A stretch of 64,000 nt of DNA from Candidatus Alloclostridium intestinigallinarum (GTDB lineage: Bacteria > Bacillota > Clostridia > Christensenellales > UBA3700): the NCBI GenBank assembly GCA_904382605.1, contig CAJFJA010000004.1, positions 62,001 to 126,000 on the forward strand, read 5' to 3'. Positions 1 to 8,352 of this stretch are shown in pieces. Made by a program: the position numbers and the translations under genes. Position 1 is the first letter of the stretch. Every line of letters begins with the position of its first letter. The notes beneath the pieces were generated by a model. That model saw nothing but the letters and a program-made list of their open reading frames with translations. It did no database searches and was not told the DNA's origin.

Positions 1-20
1 TTCTGCAAAAAAGGGCGCGT

Positions 21-710
21 ATGAGATTCGACTTTTCACACATTACCGATGCCGCCGCCACTTTGGGCAAAGCCTACGGCTGGACGATATTCATCACCGT
101 CGGCGCGCTTGTCATAGGCATCATTCTGGGCACTCTGATAGCCATTTGTAAGGTTATCCCCCACAACAATTTTATCACAAGGGCTTTGGATAAGATTGTT
201 TCCGTCTACGTGGCGATATTCCGCGGCACACCCCTTACCGTGCAGCTTTTTATCTTCTACTTTATCATATTCGCCGGCGTAACCATCATAAATTCGAACA
301 TCCACCCCTACCTCATCGCGGTGGTGGGCTTCGGACTTAACTCCGCCGCCTACGTTTCCGAAACCATAAGGGCGGGCATTTTAAGCGTGGACAAGGGACA
401 GATGGAAGCCGGCAGAGCGCTGGGGCTGAGCTACGGCAAGACCATGCGTTCGGTGATAATTCCGCAGGCGGCGAAGAGCATTATTCCCCCTTTGGGCAAC
501 GAGGCGATAACCCTGGTCAAGGACACTTCCGTTGCGCTCGTTATAGGCGTAAGCGAATTCTTCACCGCTATCCGTTCGATAGTCGCGGCGACCTACGACG
601 TGCTCACGCCCTACATATTTGCGGCAATCGTGTACTTTGTGACCGTGCTTATAATGACCTTCGCGCTGAATAAGCTGGAAAAACGTTTGAGGAGGAGCGA
701 CGCAAGATGA
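21..710 (+). CDS. Polar amino acid ABC transporter permease (HisM/GlnP type)
   Basis: This is an integral membrane permease of a polar amino acid uptake ABC transporter. The 229-residue length is usual for the His/Glu/Gln/Arg/opine 3-TM family. Visible features are several hydrophobic segments, the family N-terminal region with [11 protein letters not shown] (around residues 67-77) and the cytoplasmic EAA loop with [20 protein letters not shown], which docks on the ATPase. The ATG at 21 follows an AAGGGCG ribosome binding site. Its stop overlaps the start of the ATPase gene by 4 bases (ATGA), so the two are translationally coupled. A substrate-binding protein gene is expected upstream, outside the window. 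The transported amino acid cannot be told from sequence. Confidence 0.93.
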   Translation: MRFDFSHITDAAATLGKAYGWTIFITVGALVIGIILGTLIAICKVIPHNNFITRALDKIVSVYVAIFRGTPLTVQLFIFYFIIFAGVTIINSNIHPYLIAVVGFGLNSAAYVSETIRAGILSVDKGQMEAGRALGLSYGKTMRSVIIPQAAKSIIPPLGNEAITLVKDTSVALVIGVSEFFTAIRSIVAATYDVLTPYIFAAIVYFVTVLIMTFALNKLEKRLRRSDAR

Positions 711-2035
711 GTGAAGAAAACGTACTTATATCCACGCGCAGCCTTACCAAACGCTTCGGGAGCAAGGAAGTTCTGCGCGGCATAGACTGCGATATAAAGA
801 TGGGCGAAAAAGTTGCGATTATCGGACCTTCCGGCAGCGGCAAATCCACTTTTCTGCGCTGTCTGAATCTGCTGGAAGTGCCCTCCGGCGGCACGGTCAC
901 GGTAAACGGCGAATTGCTTTTCGGAAGCGATATGGTGGAAAAAGGCGACTCGCTTGCCGCAATAAAAAAGCAGCTGCACGACCTGATCTCCGGCGAATAT
1001 TCCGAAGAAGTGCGTACGCACCGCGAAGAAGCGGAGGGCGTAAAGGAAGATATCAGGCGCGCCAAAGAAGAACTCGGCGACATTAAAACAAGCATTAAGC
1101 TGCTCGCGTTGAAGGAAAAGCGCAGCCGCGGAACGGCGGCGAAAAAACCCGGGGAAAGCGGAACTTCCGAATCAAAAGATACGGACGGAAGCATTTCTTC
1201 ACGCCTTGAAGCGGCACGCGCCGCTTATACGGCAAAGAAAGCCGACATAGCTTCCCTCTCGCAGAAACTCGCGGGCATAAACGCCAAAATAAAACAGAAA
1301 AAAGCCGAAGCGCGCGGAGCCGCGGACAGGGAGGAGATAGCGCGTCTTACCCTGGCAAAGCGCGAGGCGGCGCAAGAGTTCCACAAGGCAAAGCGCGGGC
1401 ACGCCGCCGCCATGAAGCGCACCAACGCCGCCATCGACGAACACAGGCGCAACATGGGTATGGTGTTCCAGCACTTCAACCTGTTCAACAACCTCACGGT
1501 TATGGAGAACATTATGCTCGCCCCCGTTGCGCTGGGCGTAAAAGATATGAACAAAAAGCGCGGCGAACTTCTGAAGCGCAAGCTCCGCGGCGAGGACGTA
1601 AGCGAAGAGCTGGCGGCGCTCCCTTCAAGACTGGAGATAGAAGAAAACGCGAAGACGCGCGCAAAGCGGCTGCTTAAACGCGTAGGACTCGAAGACAAAG
1701 CCGACGTATACCCTTCCACCCTTTCGGGCGGACAGAAACAGCGCATTGCGATAGTGCGCGCCCTGGCGATGAATCCGCGCATAATGCTCTTTGACGAGCC
1801 TACTTCCGCCCTCGACCCCGAAATGGTGGGCGAAGTGCTGGAAGTTATCCGCGAACTTGCGGAAGAAGGCATGACTATGGTTATAGTCACCCACGAGATA
1901 GGTTTTGCCCGTGAAGTGGCGACGCGCGTGCTGTTCATAGACGAAGGCGTGATAAAAGAAGACGCACCTCCCAAGGAGCTTTTCGGAAATCCCAGGGATT
2001 CGCGTCTGAAAGAATTTTTATCAAAAGTTCTGTAA
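707..2035 (+). CDS. Polar amino acid ABC transporter ATPase with large coiled-coil insertion
   Basis: This is the ATP-hydrolysing subunit of the transporter begun by the preceding permease. Walker A (GPSGSGKST, residues 40-48), Q-loop (VFQHFNLF, Q255), signature LSGGQ (339-343), Walker B (IMLFDEP, 359-365) and the switch His (VTHE) are all intact. The family is normally about 240-250 residues, but this protein has 442. The excess is mainly residues 78-246, a Lys/Glu/Ala-rich, probably coiled-coil insertion between the antiparallel beta region and the Q-loop, plus a smaller charged insertion around 283-312. The reading frame and codon use stay uniform across it, so it is not a frameshift artefact. 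A perfect terminator follows at 2050-2088. The insertion's function is unknown. It may add a regulatory or partner-binding arm. Confidence 0.92.
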   Translation: MSEENVLISTRSLTKRFGSKEVLRGIDCDIKMGEKVAIIGPSGSGKSTFLRCLNLLEVPSGGTVTVNGELLFGSDMVEKGDSLAAIKKQLHDLISGEYSEEVRTHREEAEGVKEDIRRAKEELGDIKTSIKLLALKEKRSRGTAAKKPGESGTSESKDTDGSISSRLEAARAAYTAKKADIASLSQKLAGINAKIKQKKAEARGAADREEIARLTLAKREAAQEFHKAKRGHAAAMKRTNAAIDEHRRNMGMVFQHFNLFNNLTVMENIMLAPVALGVKDMNKKRGELLKRKLRGEDVSEELAALPSRLEIEENAKTRAKRLLKRVGLEDKADVYPSTLSGGQKQRIAIVRALAMNPRIMLFDEPTSALDPEMVGEVLEVIRELAEEGMTMVIVTHEIGFAREVATRVLFIDEGVIKEDAPPKELFGNPRDSRLKEFLSKVL

Positions 2036-2049
2036 ACCGAAAACGACGC

Positions 2050-2088
2050 AAATGCGGGGCGGCAATTATGCCGCCCCGCATTTTCAAC
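2050..2088 (+). terminator. Rho-independent terminator, probably bidirectional
   Basis: There is a perfect 15-bp stem (2050-2064 pairing with 2069-2083), a 4-base ATTA loop and a T-run. It sits 15 bases after the ABC ATPase stop. The opposite strand reads A-rich before and T-rich after the stem, so it can also stop transcription of the TIR gene coming the other way. Confidence 0.9.
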
Positions 2089-2153
2089 ACTTTTACGCCG
2101 CGCGCGAGCAACCGCACTAAGGCTTTCCGGTTATTCTTTTTAACGGGTATGTA

Positions 2154-3473
2154 TTACTTTTGCGCTGTGAACAGGACAAAGCCGAGAACGAAGTAGAAGG
2201 CGTCGTCCTGAAACCTCTCTTCCAGGTCGTCGTATATATCGACGTACCAATCAAGGTCGGCCTTTATCCGCTTGTCGTCGGGGTGCTTTTCCTGCAACAG
2301 GCGCAAATCTTCCCTTATAAACGAAAAATACGTATCAAAGAGCGCGCTGCGTTCGTCGCTGTCCATTCCCACGGTGGAAAGCCCCAGTCTTTCCTGCGTT
2401 ACATGCTTGAAGCCCGACCGGTAAAGCAGAGTATATATCTGCCTTCCGCTTTTGCGGTAACCCGCCAACTCCTCGCGGCTGCATATGTCCACCGCCTTGG
2501 CAAAGTCGCCCTCGTCGTCGGGATAAGCCAGATTCAGACCGTCGTCTATGTCCTTTACTATCACCGTGCCGTCGCCGTCCAGTACGCTGCGCAGTTTTTT
2601 AAGCAGTCTGTACGGTGATTTGAGATGAAGAAGAGTCATACTCAGATTTATCACGTTGAACGACCCGACGCCGCATTTATCCATTATATCGCGCAAATCG
2701 TCGTAAAAACTCTCGCTTTCCAGATCCAGTCTGTGGAAAGATATTTTTCCCTCCAGCCCGTATGCGGCGTTGGCATATTCCACCGATTTTTCGTCAAATT
2801 CGATTCCGATAAGTTTTTCGAGCTTTTCGCTTGCGCCCAGCCTGTCCATTATAAATTCGCCCGTATTCGCGCCCAGATCGAGCACCGACAGCCTTTCGTA
2901 CCTGTTCTTTACCTTATCGTAAGCGGGAGCGTCGAAACTGCGCATGAGATTCTGCTGTATTTTCAGTCTGCGCCTTTCTTTCTTGTCGTCGAAAAAATAA
3001 TATTTATTGTCTTCTCTTACTTCTTTTTCCGTATGCACCTTTTTGCCGCCCTTGAGCGAGATATTCTTGCACATGGTCAGTATACGGTCGATCGAAGCCT
3101 GGAAATATTCCCTGCTCATCTGCACGGCATTGTACAAGTGCAGACTTTTAAGCGTCTCGGGCAGATTTTCCGGCCATTCAAAGCCCTTCATCATAAGCGG
3201 CACGATATTCTTGCGCTTGGAAACGGCGTACTCTATTTCAATGCGCAGCCAGTCGTCGTCGTTTTTGCACCTGTCAAGCGAACCTTGCGGAAGTACAAGC
3301 AGAAAATTGGAACTTTCGTCTATCGCGCTGAACAGCTTTACGTTGAATTTGCCCGACCGCAGCTCTTCCAGATCGAAAAAGACGTTTAGTCCCATGTCCT
3401 GCAGTCGGTCGTAAAGCAGCCGCGCCATTTCAAAACCGCCGTCGCGCCTGTAGCTTATGAAAATATCGTACAT
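2154..3473 (-). CDS. TIR domain - SAM-dependent methyltransferase fusion protein
   Basis: This is a 439-residue two-domain protein. Residues 1-135 form a TIR-type domain: MYDIFISYRRDG at the start, VFFDLEEL, LLVLPQGSLDRC, and WLRIEIEYA, where E79 sits at the position of the catalytic glutamate of NAD-cleaving TIR enzymes. A charged linker leads to a class I methyltransferase domain with the SAM-binding motif LDLGANTGE (199-207), an acidic residue after the second strand (IGIEFDE) and a third motif near NVINLSMTLLHL. The ATG at 3473 is chosen over an in-frame ATG at 3497 because AAGGGG lies just upstream of it. TIR domains act in bacterial immunity as NADases or as protein-interaction modules, and which applies here is not decidable from sequence. 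It stands alone between terminator and promoter, with no recognisable defence partner adjacent. Confidence 0.8.
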   Translation of the reverse strand: MYDIFISYRRDGGFEMARLLYDRLQDMGLNVFFDLEELRSGKFNVKLFSAIDESSNFLLVLPQGSLDRCKNDDDWLRIEIEYAVSKRKNIVPLMMKGFEWPENLPETLKSLHLYNAVQMSREYFQASIDRILTMCKNISLKGGKKVHTEKEVREDNKYYFFDDKKERRRLKIQQNLMRSFDAPAYDKVKNRYERLSVLDLGANTGEFIMDRLGASEKLEKLIGIEFDEKSVEYANAAYGLEGKISFHRLDLESESFYDDLRDIMDKCGVGSFNVINLSMTLLHLKSPYRLLKKLRSVLDGDGTVIVKDIDDGLNLAYPDDEGDFAKAVDICSREELAGYRKSGRQIYTLLYRSGFKHVTQERLGLSTVGMDSDERSALFDTYFSFIREDLRLLQEKHPDDKRIKADLDWYVDIYDDLEERFQDDAFYFVLGFVLFTAQK

Positions 3474-3502
3474 AACTTTTCCCCTTGCTTTTATCAATAT
3501 AA

Positions 3503-3531
3503 ATTATAGCATAGAAAAAGCCCGCACGCAA
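3503..3531 (-). promoter_or_regulatory. Sigma-A-type promoter of the TIR-methyltransferase gene
   Basis: The minus strand reads TTGCGT (3531-3526), a 17-base spacer, then a perfect TATAAT (3508-3503), about 30 bases upstream of the chosen start codon. Confidence 0.65.
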
Positions 3532-3538
3532 TACTTAT

Positions 3539-3970
3539 TTATGCGCAACTTTGAAGCTGCATCCGGTACTCCTGTTCGGTAAGGACGAGTTTTTTCACAC
3601 ATTCCTTGGCGGAATCGTCGGCGGACGGGTATCTGGACAAAAGTCCCGCCAGCCTTTCGAGCGCGGCGTCGCACGAACCTATCATCATCTGCGCTATGCG
3701 CCCGTTGTCGGGACGGGAAGCTATGCGCATACCCGTAACGGCGCGCGCCATCTTTTTTACCACGGTATTGACGCGCCTGCTCTTTTTGCCGCGCGCGGCG
3801 AGCAATAACTGTATCTCCTCTTCCACGGCGCGGTGCCTGTCCTTGAACTCGGACAGCAGCGCGAGCAGTCCGGGGTCGGTGGCGTAACGCTGTGCGGCGT
3901 TTATGCCGTTTACGCCCATCTGGGCGCCGAGAGTGCATTTCTGCAAAAGTTTTTCCGTATCGTCTTTCAT
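3539..3970 (-). CDS. Uncharacterised helical protein (ferritin-like/DUF2383-like layout)
   Basis: This is a 143-residue, almost entirely alpha-helical soluble protein with no signal peptide or membrane segment. The pattern of long amphipathic helices (EFKDRHRAVEEEIQLLLAARG, then DNGRIAQMMIGSCDAALERL, and a C-terminal TEQEYRMQLQ) resembles four-helix ferritin-like stress proteins such as DUF2383 members, but I see no convincing metal ligands, so this is only a resemblance. The start has a GAGGAG ribosome binding site. It lies about 50 bases downstream of the membrane protein gene at 4021-4776 on the same strand and is probably co-transcribed with it. Confidence 0.6.
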   Translation of the reverse strand: MKDDTEKLLQKCTLGAQMGVNGINAAQRYATDPGLLALLSEFKDRHRAVEEEIQLLLAARGKKSRRVNTVVKKMARAVTGMRIASRPDNGRIAQMMIGSCDAALERLAGLLSRYPSADDSAKECVKKLVLTEQEYRMQLQSCA

Positions 3971-4020
3971 ATTTTCTCCTCGGCATTGATTATTGCCGCG
4001 GCAAAAATTTATATACGGTC

Positions 4021-4776
4021 TTACTTTTCTCCCTCTTTCTTTTCCCCGCTCTTGCCTTGCGAAAGAAGTTTTTCCGCCTTCGTTTTCGCCTTTTCCTTCA
4101 CTTCCTCCGCCTTAGCCTGCAACTTTGCGCGTGCGGACGCGCTCTTTTGCCGTCCGTCCTCCCGCTTTTCCTCCGCGCCGTCCGCAACCTCCTGCGTCGC
4201 GGCAACTTCGCTTTCCGCGGAGTTTCTTTTCGGCGATATATATCCTTTCGCCTTGTTCTTTGCCGCCGCAACAAGCGATTCGCCCTCCTGCGCGCCCAGC
4301 TTTTCGCGCACCGCCTTTTTCACTTTGCGCGCAAGCACGAACAGCACTATCCGCCATATAACTTCAGTCACGGCTATGGCAAGGGCAAGAACCGCCACCG
4401 CAAGCGTAAGAATATCCAATAATCCCGCCGCCGAACCGGCGCCGACGATTACCGCCGCGGAAGTGGCGAGCGAAAGCGTTTTATTGACTATCTTCTTGGC
4501 TATTTTCAGCGACTTTTTGCCCGCCTTGTACGTCTTCTTGTGTTTTTTGTCCGCGCCTACCGCCAGAAACACGGCGTAAAGTATGATTTGCAGCGCCAGA
4601 AATACCGTAACCACGATATTCGCCGCCGTCCAGCCGTCGCGATAGATTTTGTACGCGTCCAGTCCGATGTAAAATAAAAACGAAAGTATGCCGTATATTA
4701 CCGAAAGCGTGAAAAATATCCGCGATACCCTGCCGCGCGGCTTCTCCGCCGCCTTTTCCTGCGTTACCTCTTCCAT
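4021..4776 (-). CDS. Membrane protein with charged Lys/Glu/Ala-rich tail
   Basis: This is a 251-residue protein without a recognised family. The N-terminal half has about four hydrophobic segments (IFFTLSVIYGILSFLFYIG, IVVTVFLALQIILYAVFLAV, a Gly/Ala-rich stretch, and LLDILTLAVAVLALAIAV). The C-terminal third is strongly charged and probably helical (KLQAKAEEVKEKAKTKAEKL), ending in GEKKEGEK. I start at the ATG at 4776 (MEEVTQEK) because AAGGGG precedes it. The longer frame to 4863 would run into the inverted-repeat element. It may be co-transcribed with the downstream helical protein at 3539-3970. Function unknown. Confidence 0.6.
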   Translation of the reverse strand: MEEVTQEKAAEKPRGRVSRIFFTLSVIYGILSFLFYIGLDAYKIYRDGWTAANIVVTVFLALQIILYAVFLAVGADKKHKKTYKAGKKSLKIAKKIVNKTLSLATSAAVIVGAGSAAGLLDILTLAVAVLALAIAVTEVIWRIVLFVLARKVKKAVREKLGAQEGESLVAAAKNKAKGYISPKRNSAESEVAATQEVADGAEEKREDGRQKSASARAKLQAKAEEVKEKAKTKAEKLLSQGKSGEKKEGEK

Positions 4777-4818
4777 ATATCCCCTTTTATCCGTAAATAG
4801 AAAATATGCTCTGTATCC

Positions 4819-5036
4819 GTACCCGTAGTGGGCCTCAGTAGAACACATTTTACGGTAAAACATAAAATATGTGTATATGTCGGGTTGTAAAATGCTTTGC
4901 TTTCAGCGTAACTGGTTTCTGGCAGATTTGTGCGAGATGGCGCGCAGTTGTAGTAACCTACAACAAGTCGACAGATTGTGCAAATATGTCGAAAGCAGTA
5001 CGATTAAAGTGTTCTACTGGGGCCCGCTACGGGTAC
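4819..5036. repeat. 218-bp element bounded by 28-bp near-perfect inverted repeats
   Basis: The arms 4819-4846 and 5009-5036 are inverted copies matching at 26 of 28 bases. Both differences become G-U pairs in a plus-strand RNA. The interior holds a further hairpin (GTTGTAG/CTACAAC near 4950-4970) and a nested GCTTTC/GAAAGC pair (around 4909 and 4990). No ORF of credible coding character lies inside. It occupies nearly all of the 312-base gap between the genes at 4776 and 5090. It could be a MITE (non-autonomous transposon) or a structured RNA. No clear target-site duplication is visible. Confidence 0.65.
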
Positions 5037-5043
5037 CTCGGAA

Positions 5044-5069
5044 ACAAAAACGCGCCGCAACCGGCGCGT
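5044..5069 (-). terminator. Rho-independent terminator after the lipoprotein gene
   Basis: On the minus strand, ACGCGCC pairs with GGCGCGT across a 6-base loop, followed by TTTTTG. It lies just downstream of the lipoprotein stop at 5090. Confidence 0.85.
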
Positions 5070-5089
5070 CTTGTGTTTTCGGGTTAATC

Positions 5090-5479
5090 TCAGAACAGGT
5101 TCAGACCTTCGCTTTCACCGAGAGAAATGGCGAAAGCCACGGCATTGCCCTTTTTCTTGACAAAGTCGCTTTCGCTGCCGCCGAGCGATTCGTACACGTC
5201 CTTTGCAACGGAAGAATCGGAATAAGCCACGATAACCACGGTGTCGATAAGTTTGGTCGCGGTAAACGCGTATTTGATTGCGGGTTTGCCTTCGATATCG
5301 GCACCGGCGTCCTTAACGTAATCCGCAACGGCGTCGACGTCTATATCCACGCACAGATAGCCCGCATCGTCATAAGTGCTCTTCAGACTGTCGAGCGAAG
5401 GGGTGCACGCTGCAAATGCAAATACGCAGCTGAGCGCGAGCACGATTGCTATTGCGGATACAATGAGTTTTTTCTTCAT
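5090..5479 (-). CDS. Small predicted lipoprotein
   Basis: This is a 129-residue secreted protein. It opens with a signal peptide (MKKKLIVSAIAIVLALSC) and a lipobox, FAAC, whose Cys would be lipidated after cleavage by signal peptidase II, anchoring the mature domain on the outer face of the membrane. The mature part is about 105 residues of mixed alpha/beta composition, ending in GESEGLNLF, with repeated Val/Asp/Ala stretches (YLCVDIDVDAVADYVKDAG). The segment around DTVVIVAYSDSSVAKDVYESL suggests a small two-layer domain. No family recognised. It has its own promoter (5526-5554) and terminator (5044-5069), so it is a single-gene transcription unit. Confidence 0.8.
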   Translation of the reverse strand: MKKKLIVSAIAIVLALSCVFAFAACTPSLDSLKSTYDDAGYLCVDIDVDAVADYVKDAGADIEGKPAIKYAFTATKLIDTVVIVAYSDSSVAKDVYESLGGSESDFVKKKGNAVAFAISLGESEGLNLF

Positions 5480-5525
5480 TTTTCCATCTCCTGAATCATA
5501 TTATCAAGCATAAGCCTGTATTATC

Positions 5526-5554
5526 ATTCTACTATCGCTTATTACAAAAGTCAA
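5526..5554 (-). promoter_or_regulatory. Promoter of the 5090-5479 lipoprotein gene
   Basis: The minus strand reads TTGACT (5554-5549), a 17-base spacer and TAGAAT (5531-5526), about 45 bases upstream of the start codon. Confidence 0.65.
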
Positions 5555-5597
5555 TGATTTTTCGACAGTTGTCTAGAAAATTTACACCCTCCGCAAA

Positions 5598-6980
5598 TTA
5601 CTTTCTGTCCTCTATCGGCACGTATTTTCTGTGTTCGCACACCGCCTTGTACGCGGGCCTTATTATCTTGCCGCCGCCCACGAGTTCTTCTATCCTGTGC
5701 GCCGACCAGCCCGCAATGCGCGCCACGGCGAAAAGCGGCGTGAACAGCTTTCTGTCCAGTCCCAGCATACTGTAAATAAGTCCCGAATAAAAGTCCACGT
5801 TGGGGCTTACGCCCTTGTATATCCTGCGCTTTTCCGCAATCAGTTCGCCCGCTATTTCCGCAACGCGGCTGTGCAGCTCGAATTCCTCTGAAAGCCCCTT
5901 TTCCGCGGCAAGATTTTCCGCGCACACTTTCAGAATGTCGCACCTGGGATCGGAGAGCGAATAGACCGCGTGTCCCATACCGTAGATAAGTCCCGATTTG
6001 TCGAACGCTTCCTTATTCAGCATGGCGTTCAGGCAGTCGCGTATGCTTCCGTCCGAATAGTCCTTCAACGCGCCGTGCAGATAGTCGAACATCTCCACCA
6101 CCTTGACGTTCGCACCGCCGTGCTTGGGTCCTTTCAGCGAGCCGAGCGAAGCGGCGACGGACGAATACGTATCCGTACCCGAAGAAGTCACGACGTGCGT
6201 GGTGAAAGTGGAATTGTTTCCGCCGCCGTGTTCCGCGTGCAGCACTAGGCAGGTATCCAGCACGCGCGCTTCCAGCGGCGTGAATTTTTTATCCTCTCTG
6301 AGCATATAAAGCAGATTTTCCGCCGCCGACAGGCTGCTGTCCGGCTTATGTATAAACAGAGAACTGTCCGTGTGGTAATAGTTGTACGCGTTCTGGCTGT
6401 ATACCGCCAGAAGAGGAAAACGCGCTATAAGCTGCACGCATTGCCTGAGCGTATTCCCGGGCGTCGTCCTGTCGGGACGCCTGTCGTAGGAATAGAGGCT
6501 GAGCACACACCGCGCAAGCATATTCATCATATCCGCCGAGGGGTTTTTCATTATTATATCGCGCACGAAATTGGGCGGCAGAGGGCGGTAATCGCAGAGC
6601 ATTTCATTAAAGCTAGCCAACTCGTCCATGGTGGGAAGCGTTCCGAAAAGCAGCAGATACGCCGTTTCCTCAAAGCCGAATCTCCCTCGTCTGCCCAGCC
6701 CTTCCACCAGGTCGTAGATGTTCACGCCGCGGTAGAAAAGCTCGCCTTTGCAGGGCGTCTTGTTCCCGTCCTTGTCCACTTTGAAAGCGTTTATCTCGGA
6801 AATTTCCGTAAGTCCGCAAACCACGCCGTTGCCGTTCAGGTCGCGCAGACCGCGCTTTACGTCGTATTTTTCGTAGAGTCTGGAATTTATAGCGCTTTCA
6901 CGCGCGCTCAGTTTCGAAAGCCGCGTTATCTCCGCGCTGTGCTTTTTCTCCAAAGATTCCTGATATTCCTTATAATCCAT
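5598..6980 (-). CDS. gltA: Citrate synthase
   Basis: This enzyme condenses acetyl-CoA and oxaloacetate to citrate, the entry step of the TCA branch leading to 2-oxoglutarate and glutamate. It has 460 residues with the family landmarks in order: LHAEHGGGNNSTF (H251), KHGGAN (H287, the catalytic-site histidine), GMGHAVY (H337) and VSPNVDFYSG (D396). The extra N-terminal 60-80 residues and the HAEHGGGNNSTF variant are typical of the clostridial subgroup annotated as citrate/2-methylcitrate synthase, so strict substrate choice is uncertain. No aconitase or isocitrate dehydrogenase gene is adjacent. It is expressed from a strong promoter at 7102-7130 with a leader of about 115 bases. Confidence 0.93.
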   Translation of the reverse strand: MDYKEYQESLEKKHSAEITRLSKLSARESAINSRLYEKYDVKRGLRDLNGNGVVCGLTEISEINAFKVDKDGNKTPCKGELFYRGVNIYDLVEGLGRRGRFGFEETAYLLLFGTLPTMDELASFNEMLCDYRPLPPNFVRDIIMKNPSADMMNMLARCVLSLYSYDRRPDRTTPGNTLRQCVQLIARFPLLAVYSQNAYNYYHTDSSLFIHKPDSSLSAAENLLYMLREDKKFTPLEARVLDTCLVLHAEHGGGNNSTFTTHVVTSSGTDTYSSVAASLGSLKGPKHGGANVKVVEMFDYLHGALKDYSDGSIRDCLNAMLNKEAFDKSGLIYGMGHAVYSLSDPRCDILKVCAENLAAEKGLSEEFELHSRVAEIAGELIAEKRRIYKGVSPNVDFYSGLIYSMLGLDRKLFTPLFAVARIAGWSAHRIEELVGGGKIIRPAYKAVCEHRKYVPIEDRK

Positions 6981-7101
6981 TTTTCACCTTCTTAAATTTT
7001 CCGAACTTTGCAAAAATAAACCGTTTACCAAGTTCACGCGCATAAAACAGCGCAGTTATTTTCCGGTCACCGAACCCCCGGGATTTGCCTGTATCTTGGT
7101 T

Positions 7102-7130
7102 ATTTTACCATAAATAAAAAAGTCTGTCAA
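7102..7130 (-). promoter_or_regulatory. Citrate synthase promoter
   Basis: The minus strand reads a perfect TTGACA (7130-7125), a 17-base spacer and TAAAAT (7107-7102). Confidence 0.8.
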
Positions 7131-7305
7131 CCCGTAAATTTCCTAACCGACATATACACCGCTTTTTGTAAATATTTTTTACCTGAATTTGAAAAACCGC
7201 GCCTGTCGCGGCGTATTTTGCGATGTTTGCGGCCCGTTTTATATACGATTTTGTGCCCCTTTTCCCTCTCCCCGGCGGCTGATAGGAGCGTTTTGCCGGA
7301 TACTC

Positions 7306-7334
7306 TTGACACCCGCCGTTTTTTGCTGTAAAAT
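7306..7334 (+). promoter_or_regulatory. Promoter of the LacI/AraC regulator operon
   Basis: A perfect TTGACA at 7306-7311, a 17-base spacer and TAAAAT at 7329-7334, about 55 bases before the LacI-family start codon. Confidence 0.8.
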
Positions 7335-7389
7335 TAATAAAAAACGGAAAATAATCTTTTATCGTTTTAACTTTCCGGGAGATACTCGC

Positions 7390-8352
7390 ATGTCCGCTAC
7401 AATCAAAGATCTTGCGCGCGAAACGGGGCTGACCGCAGCCACGATAAGCGCATACTTCAACGGCGCCAGCGTGCGCCCCTACAACAAGGAAAAAATAGAA
7501 CGCGCGATAGACAAGCTGGGCTATATACGCAACGACTACGCGCGCGCACTGCGCACACACCGCTCCATGACGGTAGGCGTGCTTATCCCCGAGTTCGCCA
7601 GTATGTTCGCCACACAGCTCGTCACGGAAATAGAAGAGGCGCTGCGCCTGAAGCGTTACGGAATCATCATATGCGACTGCCGCTCCAACCCGTCGCGCGA
7701 ACGCGAAGCGGTCAGATTCCTCCAGTCCAAAACGGTGGACGGAATCATCGTGATACCCGCCACGGACAGCGCGTCCTCCCTTTCCTCCGCGATTCAAAAG
7801 AAACTGCCGGTAGTGGCGCTGGACAGATACACCGAAAGCAGGGATATTTCCCACGTCATCGTAAGCAACCGCAAAGCCGGAAGAGAAGCGGTGCAGAAAA
7901 TGCTTTCGGAAGGCAAGAAGAAAATAGCGGTAATCCACGGCGACGAAAACCTGTTTACCGCGCGCGAAAGGCTTGCCGGCTACCGCGACGCCATGGAACG
8001 GGCGGGCGAAGGTACGGGCATAGCCGTGCCGGGCGGCAACAGCGTGCAGGGCGGATACGAAGCGGCGAAAAAACTGCTGTCCGGCGAGCCAGGTTTACAG
8101 GGAATATTCGCCACCAACTACGAAATGTCCATAGGCGCGGCAATCGCCCTTAAAGAAACGGGCAAGACCATCGGCGACGACTTTGCTTTTACGGGCTTTG
8201 ACAGCGTACAAATGCTGCCCGTGCTATGTCCCGGCATGCACATGGTGGTACAGCCAATACGCGAGCTCGGCATGGTGGCGGCGGAAACGCTGCTTGCAAT
8301 GATAAACGGCGGACCGATAAGAAACATCGTCCTCGACTGCAAGGTAATATGA
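7390..8352 (+). CDS. LacI-family transcriptional regulator
   Basis: This is a 320-residue sugar-responsive-type repressor. The first 50 residues form the LacI helix-turn-helix and hinge (TIKDLARETGLTAATISAYFNG), followed by a periplasmic-binding-protein-like effector domain with MTVGVLIPEFAS, VDGIIVIPAT, PVVALDRY and FAFTGFDSVQML. The ATG at 7390 is preferred over longer forms because GGGAG precedes it, the promoter lies just upstream, and the HTH begins immediately after it. The usual hinge residues that insert in the operator minor groove are somewhat diverged. The stop overlaps the start of the AraC-type gene (ATATGA), giving a two-regulator operon. Effector and targets unknown. Citrate synthase is the divergent neighbour. 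Confidence 0.9.
   Translation: MSATIKDLARETGLTAATISAYFNGASVRPYNKEKIERAIDKLGYIRNDYARALRTHRSMTVGVLIPEFASMFATQLVTEIEEALRLKRYGIIICDCRSNPSREREAVRFLQSKTVDGIIVIPATDSASSLSSAIQKKLPVVALDRYTESRDISHVIVSNRKAGREAVQKMLSEGKKKIAVIHGDENLFTARERLAGYRDAMERAGEGTGIAVPGGNSVQGGYEAAKKLLSGEPGLQGIFATNYEMSIGAAIALKETGKTIGDDFAFTGFDSVQMLPVLCPGMHMVVQPIRELGMVAAETLLAMINGGPIRNIVLDCKVI

Larger units (their letters stand above)
6981..7389. other. Divergent intergenic region between citrate synthase and the LacI-type regulator
   Basis: This 409-base gap contains the citrate synthase leader and promoter (7102-7130) on the minus strand and the regulator promoter (7306-7334) on the plus strand. Between 7131 and 7305 I see no gene and no clear LacI-type palindrome. 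The divergent layout would suit control of citrate synthase by the regulator, but no operator was identified. Confidence 0.5.

Noticed and set aside
6981..7100. Possible riboswitch in the citrate synthase leader, closed by ACCAAG/CTTGGT
   Set aside because: The 5' arm of the closing stem would lie partly before the predicted transcription start and no known riboswitch signature is present.
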